Assembly (NCBI RefSeq): GCF_036669915.1
Contig: NC_089312.1
Span: 19,926,817 to 19,990,816, forward strand
Direction of reading: 5' to 3'
DNA: 64,000 nucleotides
Source: Pocillopora verrucosa
Lineage: Eukaryota; Cnidaria; Anthozoa; Scleractinia; Pocilloporidae
The translations under genes and the position numbers were made by a program. Positions within the stretch are counted from its first letter, which is position 1, and every line of letters starts with the position of its first letter. The notes under the pieces are model-generated. The model saw only the letters and a list, made by a program, of their open reading frames with translations. It was not told the DNA's origin and searched no databases. Positions 1-9,816 of this stretch are shown here, one piece after another.

Positions 1-258
1 AGGCTCGCAGTGCACATCGGATCGAAAAAAGAAAGCCGGTTTTGCAATTCATAGTTATAAATAAGGACCTTGAATTCTTAACTAAGAATAATTGATGTAT
101 TGGCCGAAAATGAAGACTTGTAGCTGGATGGATAATGGTGCGAATGCAAAGAGAGTAAAAACTGAAAAGAGGAAGCTGGATTAAAACCAATTCCCTCTTT
201 TTTCCCCCTTTTTCATCGGCAAAGTTCTGAGCATCTTGGTGGTCTAATGGGCCGTTTG

Positions 259-268
259 TTAGTTTCCC

Positions 269-300
<32 letters not shown>

Positions 301-326
301 GGCGTCGGCGTCCGCGCTGAGCTTCA
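259..326 (-). pseudogene. Isolated last-exon copy reading (Asp-Ala)7
   Basis: After a TTTTTTATAG acceptor, the minus strand reads K-L-S-A, seven Asp-Ala pairs, then V-G-N and a stop. The first 25 or so bases match the proposed last exon of the 70-residue peptide gene at 2210-3778, which reads K-L-G-V-D-A-D-A-R-E-stop after a TTACAG acceptor. The dipeptide run is encoded by an expanded GC-rich hexamer. I could not find an intact second exon for this copy: the matching stretch near 550-680 has an in-frame stop. It is therefore either a decayed duplicate or simply a microsatellite in a duplicated non-coding block. Confidence 0.25.
273..315. repeat. GC-rich hexanucleotide microsatellite
   Basis: Four GTCTGC-type units are followed by two GTCGGC-type units and a GTCCGC unit. 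The homologous block at 2220-2232 has only about two units, so the array expanded after the duplication. Confidence 0.9.
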
Positions 327-2209
327 CTATAAAAAATTTAAATGTTAAGGGATGGCTCAGTTCTGTTTTTTCCTTACAAATAATTTGTAGGAGCAACACC
401 CACGCTGAGTTCCTGTTTGTGCGCGACCAGGCCATTGAATTGATTTTTCACAGGGCATTTAAAGACATCTGAAACTGTCTTTCTTTTCTTTGATTTTTCC
501 AACCATGTGAAACTTCATTTCATCCTGCAAATGATTCAAACTCATATTTTTACCTCGACTGTGGCGGGCTTTACGTTACGTATCGTTTAGACACTAGTTC
601 GACTTAAAAATTGACTTTACAGCAACAATTGTTGTTGTGATCGTTATACCATCAGATTGAGGAAGATCAATTAGGGATGATGGTTAAAGATCCCAGTAGA
701 AGACCATACCCAAAATTGGACATACTCAATCCACAACCCCTTTAAGAAAGAAAAAAAATCTGTAATACATTTTAATGTAGAAAAGCAGTTAGCACACTTC
801 TTGCAAAACTTCCCTTGATCATGGAAAACGTGCAGTGTGGAGAAGATCAAAATAAAAGAATACAATTTTGGCGTTCTGTCATTACAGAAAGACTGCGTAC
901 CTTAAAGGGACACGTAATCAATTTTAAGTGCGTTACAGTGTTATTTACAAAACAACACGCATACACTCTGCAAAAATTCTTCCGGTTTCTACCGAGATTC
1001 AGCCACAAAGCGCCTTTAAAAATGAATCAGGTTGTTTCATGAAGAGCAAAGATTGTATTGGTTGCAGGCATTTCAGTGGAGTTTCAGCTCTGAAGTCTTT
1101 CCTGGAATGCTAGGACGACGTATCGAGTCATTTGAAGCATTACCACCTATCCAGCGAAATCGTCGAGTACGATCCCTGATTTTGTTTCATTTCGGTCATT
1201 TAGGCCTCAAAATTGAAAACAGTTGTTTCAGCATGTTCTAAACTTTGGAACACTTTGGGAAAACACTGAAAGTGCGGTTAAAGCACATGTCAGCATTTGA
1301 ATTTAGAACACAACGGAAAATATGAGGTAGTGAAACAAGACCGAGTGTTTACCGCCAAACTGGCAAGAGATGTTTTCGCTGTTTTCAGCTCTGCTTCACT
1401 GGTGATATACAAGACATTCTCAAAATGCATTATCAGTTCTCGCAAACGTTTTTTAGAGAGCTAAAGAAATACGAGCCCTTGAGGGAACACAATACCTTCG
1501 GGTTAGTACATAGTACGGAATCCTAATAACTAATAGTCGTGGGAAAGATTACCGCTGCTTAGTTTTTATGCACTAATACATGACTTAAGGTCTCCCTGGA
1601 AAAGTCGATTGAGGACGTCGTGAATCTCTTCACTGCCACGGAGAGAGAGGTATGGAAGGATAGAGAAAGTTACGGTTGTCAACGCCAAAGAAAGATAAAA
1701 CTGTATCATAATCTCATGAAACTTAGCGGATTTACGAGAAAAGCTTTCAACAATTTTCTTGGAGAAGAGTTTCACCTACATTTCAACTCTGATCCTGACA
1801 AATATTCCTCTAGTTGCCTTTGGAATTTTCATCTCCTTGTTGCAGCATATAGAGACCATGGTGTTAATAGTCTTTGATGAAAGAAAACACACCGCACATT
1901 TCTTTGAATATTGGAGTTATATTGTGCGTCGTTAAGGAAATGTTTTTTTTTGTCGCTTTTGACGTGTTGGGGAACCGACTGGATTTCCCTCTCTCTATAC
2001 TCCGTGTCTAAGAGACTGAGTGGAGCTCTTTACTATAACTATAGCTAATAAAATTGAGAAATAGTTCACAAAACATATCTTTGAAACACATTTCAAGCTC
2101 TGTTTTAATATCAAACGTTATATAAGTTTAGCCTGACACAATCTGACTCAGGAAAAAGCTCAGTTGTCTTCATCCCGGCCCCATTCGTCGGGGTAATTAT
2201 CCGGGGTAT

Positions 2210-3778
2210 TTATTCTCTCGCGTCGGCGTCGACTCCCAGCTTCACTGTAAGTAATAAACAACAAGGGGATGTTTCAGTCCTCTTTGTCTTCACAAATTTT
2301 CAGGACTACCACACACGTTATGTTCCGATTTGTGCGCGCAACCAGGCCATTGAAAAGATTTTTGATTAAGCTTTTAAAGCAGCTGAATTTTTTTTATTTA
2401 TCTGCCTATAAAACTATTAGAAGCTTCACTTAATCAATAAATTTACACCTTTTCTCTTGAGTCGAGGCCTGATAAGTGGCATGTTGATCGCAGGGTTCGT
2501 TAGCTCCTTCAGATCAGAACACTTGTTTAGATCATGACAAGTGAAGGTTAATGGCCAAACTCTTCTGAAAGAGAACGTTTAAGTTCGATTTTACGTGTTT
2601 GTTATTGAGAGCGCGAGGTTACGAGATTTCTATTTAAAAACTCTTACCTTTAAACCAATTATTTATTTTTACCGAAATAACATTCACTTTGCCTATAGCA
2701 AGTGGTTACCTCAACTGGATCATAGAACTACTGTTAGCATTTTTTTTTAAAAGAGGGCAGAACTTTTCTACCGTTACAAAGTTGCGATTTATCGCTTCAC
2801 CAGTGATTTACAAAACATTCTCAAATACACTTTTTTCGTCATAATGTATGCAAAGCTCTGCTGTCGGGTATCCTCCGTGAGTACCCTGGGTCTAAAAGGC
2901 TGAGCGTATGCGACTATTTCCACTCGCCACTGTTTTTTTAACTCCTTTCGTTGAATTGAAATACGGATGATGCGCGAGGCTTCGGACGTTATTACCAGGT
3001 TTAAATCATACGCTAGAGGAAGGAGAATACAAAGCTTTTTTAGCACATCAGGAACAAAATCTTATTCACGTAGCGCGAAATTTAAATACACGCACATTAA
3101 ACAATGGAGAAAATGACGATAGTCTACTACATGATTCAACGGCGTGGTAGGCTTCGGACGTTTAATAATACCAGGTTACACATGCTCTCATTACCTTTGC
3201 ATAGCACAGTGAGCCTCTAATTGAATAAATTTACCGGGTAATAAATTCTTCATAAATTTGCAGCAGCGCCTTTCACGCTTAATTCAGATTTGCTCGCGCA
3301 ACCATGTCATGGAAGCGATTTTTGATTAATCATCCAGTGACATGTTAAAATTTTTTTTTCTTTTCCTTTTATATATATATAATTATTTGGAGCTTCCTTC
3401 ACCTTATGAATGATTTTAAGATGCAATTTACCTCCAAACTTTTTTTTTACCCTAATCGAGGCCTGCTAAATGGCGTGTTGATTTTAGGTCTCGTTCGTTC
3501 CTTCTGATGTCAACCCTGTCTCGGGTCATAAAAAAGTGATCGTTATAACTGTGATTTCAGTTGTATAATCAACAAGAAAATTCATCTTAAGCCGTGTCTA
3601 ACTGATTTCTGGCCTTTTGTCAAACGAAAAACGCCTTCATGATCTATATTTTGGGTCTTTCCGAATTGAAACTCTTCTCGATTGAACCTTCATTACCGGG
3701 TCGAGTCAATACAAACCTATCAAACAGGAAGCAGGCCACGAGGCAAATTACAAGAAAAACAGCAACAACACGACCCAT
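2210..3778 (-). CDS. Candidate three-exon gene for a 70-residue secreted or membrane-anchored peptide
   Basis: Not a recognised family. Proposed exons (minus): 3778-3717, 2564-2449 and 2244-2210. Exon 1 reads MGRVVAVFLVICLVACFLFD, a signal peptide or single N-terminal membrane anchor, and ends AG|GTTTGT. Exon 2 follows CTCTTTCAG and reads about 38 residues with two cysteines (TCHDLNKC), a NPAINMPLIRPRLKRK stretch with basic residues, and a G|GTGTAA donor. Exon 3 follows TTACAG and reads KLGVDADARE-stop. All three junctions are phase-compatible (2/1 and 1/2), giving 71 codons including the stop. Partial duplicates exist at 3440-3520 (exon 2-like, with a TGA) and 259-326 (exon 3-like). The KRK site could suggest a processed peptide. 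The differences between copies show no third-position bias, so chance open reading in duplicated non-coding DNA remains possible. Confidence 0.33.
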
Positions 3779-3946
3779 GTTGAATCCTCTCAGCAAAGTA
3801 TATCACATGTTCAGGATAGAGCTAACAAAGGGCTTCCGATCTAAAAGAAGCACTTGACCTACATTTGTTCTGCTGACGTGACTTTGACTTTTATCCTCTT
3901 GCTACTCTCACTTAGTAAGTACTCCCCTCGATTTGGTGCCCTCCTT

Positions 3947-3972
3947 CCCCCCCCCCTCCCCTCCCCTCCCCC
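3947..3972. repeat. C-rich low-complexity tract
   Basis: A run of ten or so cytosines is followed by CTCCCCTCCCC units, giving a G-rich tract on the minus strand. It may simply be slippage-prone low complexity. Confidence 0.7.
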
Positions 3973-4044
3973 GAAACTTGAAATAATCGCCCGACGCTTA
4001 TTCGAAGAAATATGGTAAACAGTCAGTACACTTCTTTGTTCTGA

Positions 4045-4190
4045 AAGAGATCTAACGCTCGAAACGTCCACTTTAAAAACCTTACGGTGGCCAATATGCT
4101 TTATCAGCTTAGTTGATAAAACCAAATTATTTTGTAATACCCCCCAGCGACGCAGCATTACAATTTCTTTAGAAACTTAACCCCTTTAAT
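4045..4190 (+). repeat. Diverged copy of the TTACGGTGGCCAAT repeat family
   Basis: The stretch with CGAAACGTC, CTTACGGTGGCCAAT, TTATCAGCTTAGTTGATAA, GTAATACCCCCCAGCGACGCAGC and TTTCTTTAGAAACTTAACCCC matches the right part of the element at 22388-22640 in order and orientation. Only the right half is visible here, so this copy is truncated or older. Confidence 0.75.
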
Positions 4191-5009
4191 CCAGAATATT
4201 TGGCTGTAGCTCACTGCTATTTCTAGAAAACACTATAAAGCACTTTGGGATTAAAAAACCCCGCGTTTTTCCACCTACTAAAGAGTGAAAACGAAAACTG
4301 GTGAAGCGGTAAGACCATTCAAGCCGTAGATATATTTGTCATCGTTGTATGTTTTATTTAAGTGTATGTCATTCAGACCGTCCGTCTACGTGATTTCTGT
4401 CCGCAAACTCCTACCTTAAAAATGCAAAATGATATTCACCTTGCTCCCAACAAGTGGGTACCTCAAATGATTAGACGCTATTATTTGCAGTCGTGTCTTT
4501 ATCCAGCGTTTTGCATGAAGATAAATTATGGTAATTTATTTCATTTGTTTTCAGGGGCAAGGTAGGTTAGGTTCGAAAGAGAGAGACAGGTGAAAAACAA
4601 ATAAAAGAGGTATTTGAGAAGTCAGCACATTTCCAGTCTTTTATTGCGTTATTGAAGTGATCTGTATACACCTGTGTATGACTTACAATGAGATCAATAA
4701 AATCTCCCACTGATTTAATTCCTTCATCAAATGTGTCAGATGCGAAACGTGGCTCAGTATAAAAAATAACAACAACTATATACAATATTAAATCTAATTC
4801 TTCCCTTTTAAAATCACATCATGAAAACAAATAATTGCCCCTCAATCGTTATTTTCTGGACCTAAAACGGGAACTCCTAGATAAAGCATCCACAGGCTTG
4901 AAGGAAAGCCCAACGGCTTGAATAGCTTACAGCTCTAAGTCTCTTCCGAACGTTGGCGAGCTCTAGGTTTGCTTACACCTACTTACTGCTTAGTCAGAGA
5001 TTATAAACG

Positions 5010-5545
5010 ATGAACGAAATCCTTAGTCTGCCCATACTCTTACTAGTTTTCTTTAGTGTTTGTCGTTGATAAGTCTCCCTGTCTATCCAAAAACTGACAT
5101 GCCAGACTTTGAACTTAGAGATTGGCGAGGGAAGAAATTTGAGACCACACTGTAAGTGTGGATGACTACAAAACTTCGATGTTGATTAAGAGACTATTCT
5201 AGCGCTAAATGTATCCATCTATTTTAGGACAGGTTTATTCCACTTTTTCAAACTAAATTTACACTAATTCCCATGCACCTACCAATAAAACTTTTCGTAA
5301 GAATTAAACTTGGAACAAATGCATTGAATATTCAACAACGTGATCAAGACCAGACGGGTCGGCCTCTTGTGATCCGAAATAATGTAACAGACACTGTCTA
5401 CTCTAGTGGGTGTGTAAATGTACATCTGAGTCTATGCAAAACTAGTGAATACCACGTGTACGTATTGGCACCTTTGGCTGAAACTGAGAGTATTAAATTA
5501 ATTCTGCGAGAATTAAATCAAATCTATGAGCAGTGGCTGCAATAA
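5010..5545 (+). CDS. Small hypothetical coding candidate, possibly secreted
   Basis: The last part, 5228-5545, is open after a TCTATTTTAG acceptor and ends at TAA with about 105 residues of ordinary composition, including an N-V-T sequon and CVNVHLSLCKTSEYHVYVL. A continuous ATG reading exists from 5273. A possible first exon at 5010-5057 reads MNEILSLPILLLVFFS, signal-peptide-like. It would join in phase 0 across a 170-bp intron, but its donor (AGT|GTTTGT) is weak. The candidate lies tail to tail with INCENP, 138 bp from its stop. I recognise no family. It may be a real short gene, the end of a longer one, or chance. Confidence 0.35.
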
Positions 5546-5683
5546 TTATACTACAAGCAGTCGTAAGCTGATATTTCAGTTGTGATAGTAGAATACTCCT
5601 CGTAAAGTTAAAAACCAGATGAACACAACATCTCAAAAGAAAGAGTCAATAAGTCCATTAATCTGGTAACTGCTTTCTCACTC

Positions 5684-8600
5684 CTACACATATGTACCTT
5701 TCTTGGCTTGTCTCAGCGGGGGTGAATCCCACATTGCCGAACTTGTACGTTGGTTAAACCGTTTCTTCTTTGTGGCGTGCTTGAAAATATCTTCTAAATT
5801 CGGCTTAGGTACATCGTCGAAGATACTGTTAACATCTATGTTAGAATACTCCTGGTGAAAAATGGCGGCTTTCAGAGCGGGTGGTCGCGCCCATGACGGT
5901 ATCCTCTTCCTGGGGTTGTCTTCATCGTCAGTTGACTCATCGCTCTGTAGGTCAGCAATATTGTAGTTCTCTGATGAAGCCGGTTTTCGCACCTTCACTG
6001 GAGGCGGGGTCATCTCGTAAGAGTTGCAAGTCGTGCTGGAATTCAATTTTTTATTTTCTTCCGCGAGTTTACGTTCCTCGAGGACACGCGTTCTTTCTCT
6101 TTCGATCTGCTCCTGGCGTTTCTTCTCGCGTAAGGCTGCTTCTCGTTCTTCCTTCAACTTCTTCTCTCTCTCCTGGCGCTCTTTCTCTTCCTTGGCGCGC
6201 TGTTCTCTTTCTCTTCGCGTGTGTTCTTCTTTCTCGCGGATAAGCTGTGCAATTCTCGCCCTCTCCCTCTCCTCCTTCTCTTTATCTTCTTGTGCTTTTT
6301 TCTCGCGCTCAATCCTCAGTTTCTCCTCTCGTGTTTTTCTTTCTTTTTCTTCTTTTTCGCGAAGCCGTTTCTCTTTCTCTTCGATAGCCTTTAGCTTCTT
6401 TTGTTTCTCTAACTCTCGCTCTCTCTCCAGCTCCTTTTCCCTGTGTTCTTGGTGGCGTTTGGCTTCAATGATCCTTCGTTGCCTCTCCTGCTCTTCTAAC
6501 TCTTGTCTTTTCTGAAGCATCTCACGCTGTCGTTTCTCCTCCTCTTCCTGTTCCTTTATTTTCTGCAGTCTAGCAGCCTCCTCTTGTTTTTTTCTACCTT
6601 CTATCTCAGCTCTTTTTTGTATTCGCTGTTTCTTCTTGTCCTCTTCCTCCTTTTCCTTAAGCTTCTTGGCTTTTTCCATCAGGATCTGCCGCTGATCTTG
6701 AGCCTGACGTTTCTTGTCTTCCAACGCCTGAAGTTTGGCCACTCGCTGTTCTGCGGCTTTTTTTGCTCTTTCTTCTCTTTTCCTAAAACGAGAAGAAGAA
6801 AAATCAAAGTAGCTAAGTGATGGCTTGTGAAGGAAACACCACCTTAGAGAGGCATTCAAGTGAGCATGCAGATAAAAACTATGTAGGTTCAACGTTTAAA
6901 AACACTCTATACTTGTACTCCTGCTTATACTATCTCTAATACCAAATAAAACTATTTATTAAAAAACAGACCATTAAAAAAGTCTTATTTCATTTTCCGC
7001 CATCCTATATGCATAACAGGTTAAACCTGTATAAACCTGTGTAAGTGACCGTATGATTCAGGGTTACAAAAATTGAAATCCAGTATGTTCTTAAATGCCA
7101 GATAAAAAAGTGGCTTGTCCGAAACTTAGGTAAGTGCACGAGAGAAGTTACTTAACTGATAAGGAAACTTGATTTCCTTGAAGACCTGGTTCAGTTTGTT
7201 TCTAGCCTTGATATTACATATTTTACCTTTTTCGTTCCTCGATTTCTCTCTGCCTTTGAATCTCAAGTTGTTCTCGCCTTTCTTTCTCTTTTTCCTCTTT
7301 TTCTTTTAATGCATTGCGTAGCTGTTTCTTTTTTTCCTGCAATCAAAAACATCCCGTTAAATGATCACCAATTCACCATGTCAATATGGTTAAAATAAGC
7401 TCCACCCTAATGTGCTTACTACATGTACCTATCACTACATTGATACCAATTTGTAATACTGACTCGAGAAAGTTTCCTCATAGTAAACAGAATTATTTGA
7501 TTTAGCGCCTTAGCACTTATTTTCTTACACTGCCTCTACAGAGCTCACATATTCAAAACGGGGCTCTTGGTAGGGACAGGGCACTTATTTCTTTTATGAG
7601 AAACAGCAAAACAAAGCTTTGATAGGGGCATTTATTGAAACGAGGGTGCTTATGCCATAGGGGTGCTTATTACTAAATTAAAAATCTGCCAATCTTATTC
7701 AGCACCTTATCTGAGAAAACTGTAAAATTTTGACCTCCATGTACACTGTAATTTATCAATATGACATAGGGTTTTCATAAAGAAATTATAGTACATGTAG
7801 CAAGAGAAAAGTTTAAAAGGAGGATGTTCTCTGTGCCTGATTAAAAATAATTAATGCCAACAAGACTAGGAAGGGAATTCTGTGCAACAGCTGGGAATTT
7901 TGTGATGTCCAGGTGGGATCATCTGTTGAACACTCTATGGAGCACCCTGTACACCAAGCTTTTAATTCCAATGGATTTAGCTGATAATGATTTTCTTCAT
8001 GCATTACGTGATACAACCCTTTGACCCCTTATAGCGACCAGCATCTAATTTCTCCTTTTCATTATCACCCCTAAATCACACATTAGGATCACGACAATTA
8101 AGTAAATGACTACTGACTGGAGAAGATCTTGATCGCTAAACAAATTCTCCTTGTCAGTACTTTAGAAAATGTATAAAGAACAAAATGGAGAATATAGAGA
8201 CTCAGGTTAGGTTACAGAGGATTACTTAATAAAAACCATTTTTGTGAGGTGTTGTATTAAATACTCTGAAGGTGAATGGTACTGGTAAATCAAATATGTG
8301 ATGCCTACCTCTGGATCAACCTTCTTGGGTGTGTTTCTTCTGATAAATGAATGGACCACAGCTATGTTATTTGGTTTAGACTGAAACAAGATAAAAAAAA
8401 AGGAATGTTGGGATTTTTTTTTAAAATGCAGCTGGTAATCAATGCTTTTGCATTGTAAGCTATGGTACAATTGAACATGTGACAAATTCCTTACTGTTTA
8501 CTGTATGCACACTGTTCAGTCATATGTATATTGCTTTGCCTTCCAGTAACAAGGAAACCTTGGAGTTTCAAGAAGCATAATGCAAAATGTGTTTTATCCC

Positions 8601-9784
8601 ACCATCAACTACAGTTTTAAAATTGAGGTTTTTTTTATCATATGCATAACATTAGGTGTATTAAGAGGTATTTATCTTGTGATTCTTTACTGACATTTAT
8701 TCATGCATTTATTACTAGTTGTTAGACTATTGTAACAGTCTCTTGTATCATTATCTAAATTACAGATCTTAAAATTACAATGTATTCAGAGTGAAGCAGT
8801 TGAACTTGCTATGAACAAGCATTCACAAGTTACATCAGCACTTTATGATCTTCACTGGCTGCCAGTACATGCTCATATTCATTTTAAGATATTAGACTTA
8901 GCTTTTAAGGCAATTCATGGATTAGCGTCCCTGTATATTAGTGATTTAATTAGTGTTAGGCAGAAGTCCTCTTACAATCTTAGGTCTGATGGCACCTTGT
9001 TACTAGAGCCATCCAGAGAGAAAAGGCTTTCTATGCTTGGTGCTAGATCCTTTATGCCACTGCACCATGTTTGTGGAATAGTTTGCTTGCTGAATTGAGT
9101 GCTATCCCATCATTGATAATTTTTAAATGCAATCTTAAGGCCTACCTTTTTGGTCGGGTTTTTCTTTAACCGTCTTAGACCAGATATTTTATTTAGGTTT
9201 TTATTGGGTATTATTTATTCTGATTTGTTTTATTTATTGCAAGTCTCATTTACATTTTACATGGTATACTTTGATTGTTGTTGAATAGTTTTATAGGTGA
9301 ATTATTATAAAGCACTAGTGATCATTTCTATACATAAAGCATTATAGAAATATTTGAATTATTATTGAGTTATTATTCTAAGAGTAAGAGTAGATTTTAC
9401 CTTGTGTGAAGGATTCAAAGTCTCTTGTGAAGGGGGTGTCATTGGATCTTCTAACATCTCCCTTGAGTTGGGTGCAGATTCTTCACCACTGCTCCCATCA
9501 CTTGCTTGCACAATGATCATGGAAGAATTGGCATTTTCCAGAGTGGGTGAATGTTCACTGCAAAGTTTCAATTAAAATATGTATGAATCAAAAGTCTGAC
9601 AACAGAACCCCCCGTTAATAAGACTTACTGTAAAAAAGAAAAAGTATTATTTTAACATTTACATGTTATTGGAAAACTGGTTTCAGCCATGTACTCATAC
9701 ATCTCATGACAGCAGGGATACTAGAATAATCCTCAATTTTACACCTCTATTTTCCAAAAATATAATAAAAGTCATAATAATAAT

Positions 9785-9816
<32 letters not shown>

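Larger units (their letters stand above)
285..4570. repeat. Diverged direct duplications of a roughly 1 kb segment
   Basis: Three blocks align by eye in the same orientation: about 305-570, 2230-2510 and 3245-3520. Shared landmarks are an AGCTTCACT motif (first two blocks), TTTGTGCGCG..ACCAGGCCATTGAA and its variant at 3290-3315, and CGAGGCCTG[AC]TAA near 2463 and 3458. Further pairs are 1390-1425 with 2795-2825 (TATACAAGACATTCTCAAA type), 2590-2745 with 4385-4500, and 2970-3000 with 3147-3175 (GGCTTCGGACGTT). The rest of 1-2200 shows no recognisable gene. Confidence 0.6.

Noticed and set aside
1566-1877. Overlapping open frames on both strands at 1566-1775 and 1620-1877
   Set aside because: No family signal and no supporting splice sites; the minus-strand frame lacks an ATG at its start.
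6024-6820. Open frames on the plus strand at 6024-6515 and 6503-6820, Ser/Leu/Phe-rich
   Set aside because: They are the complement of the E/K/R-rich helix of INCENP, whose biased codons keep the other strand open.
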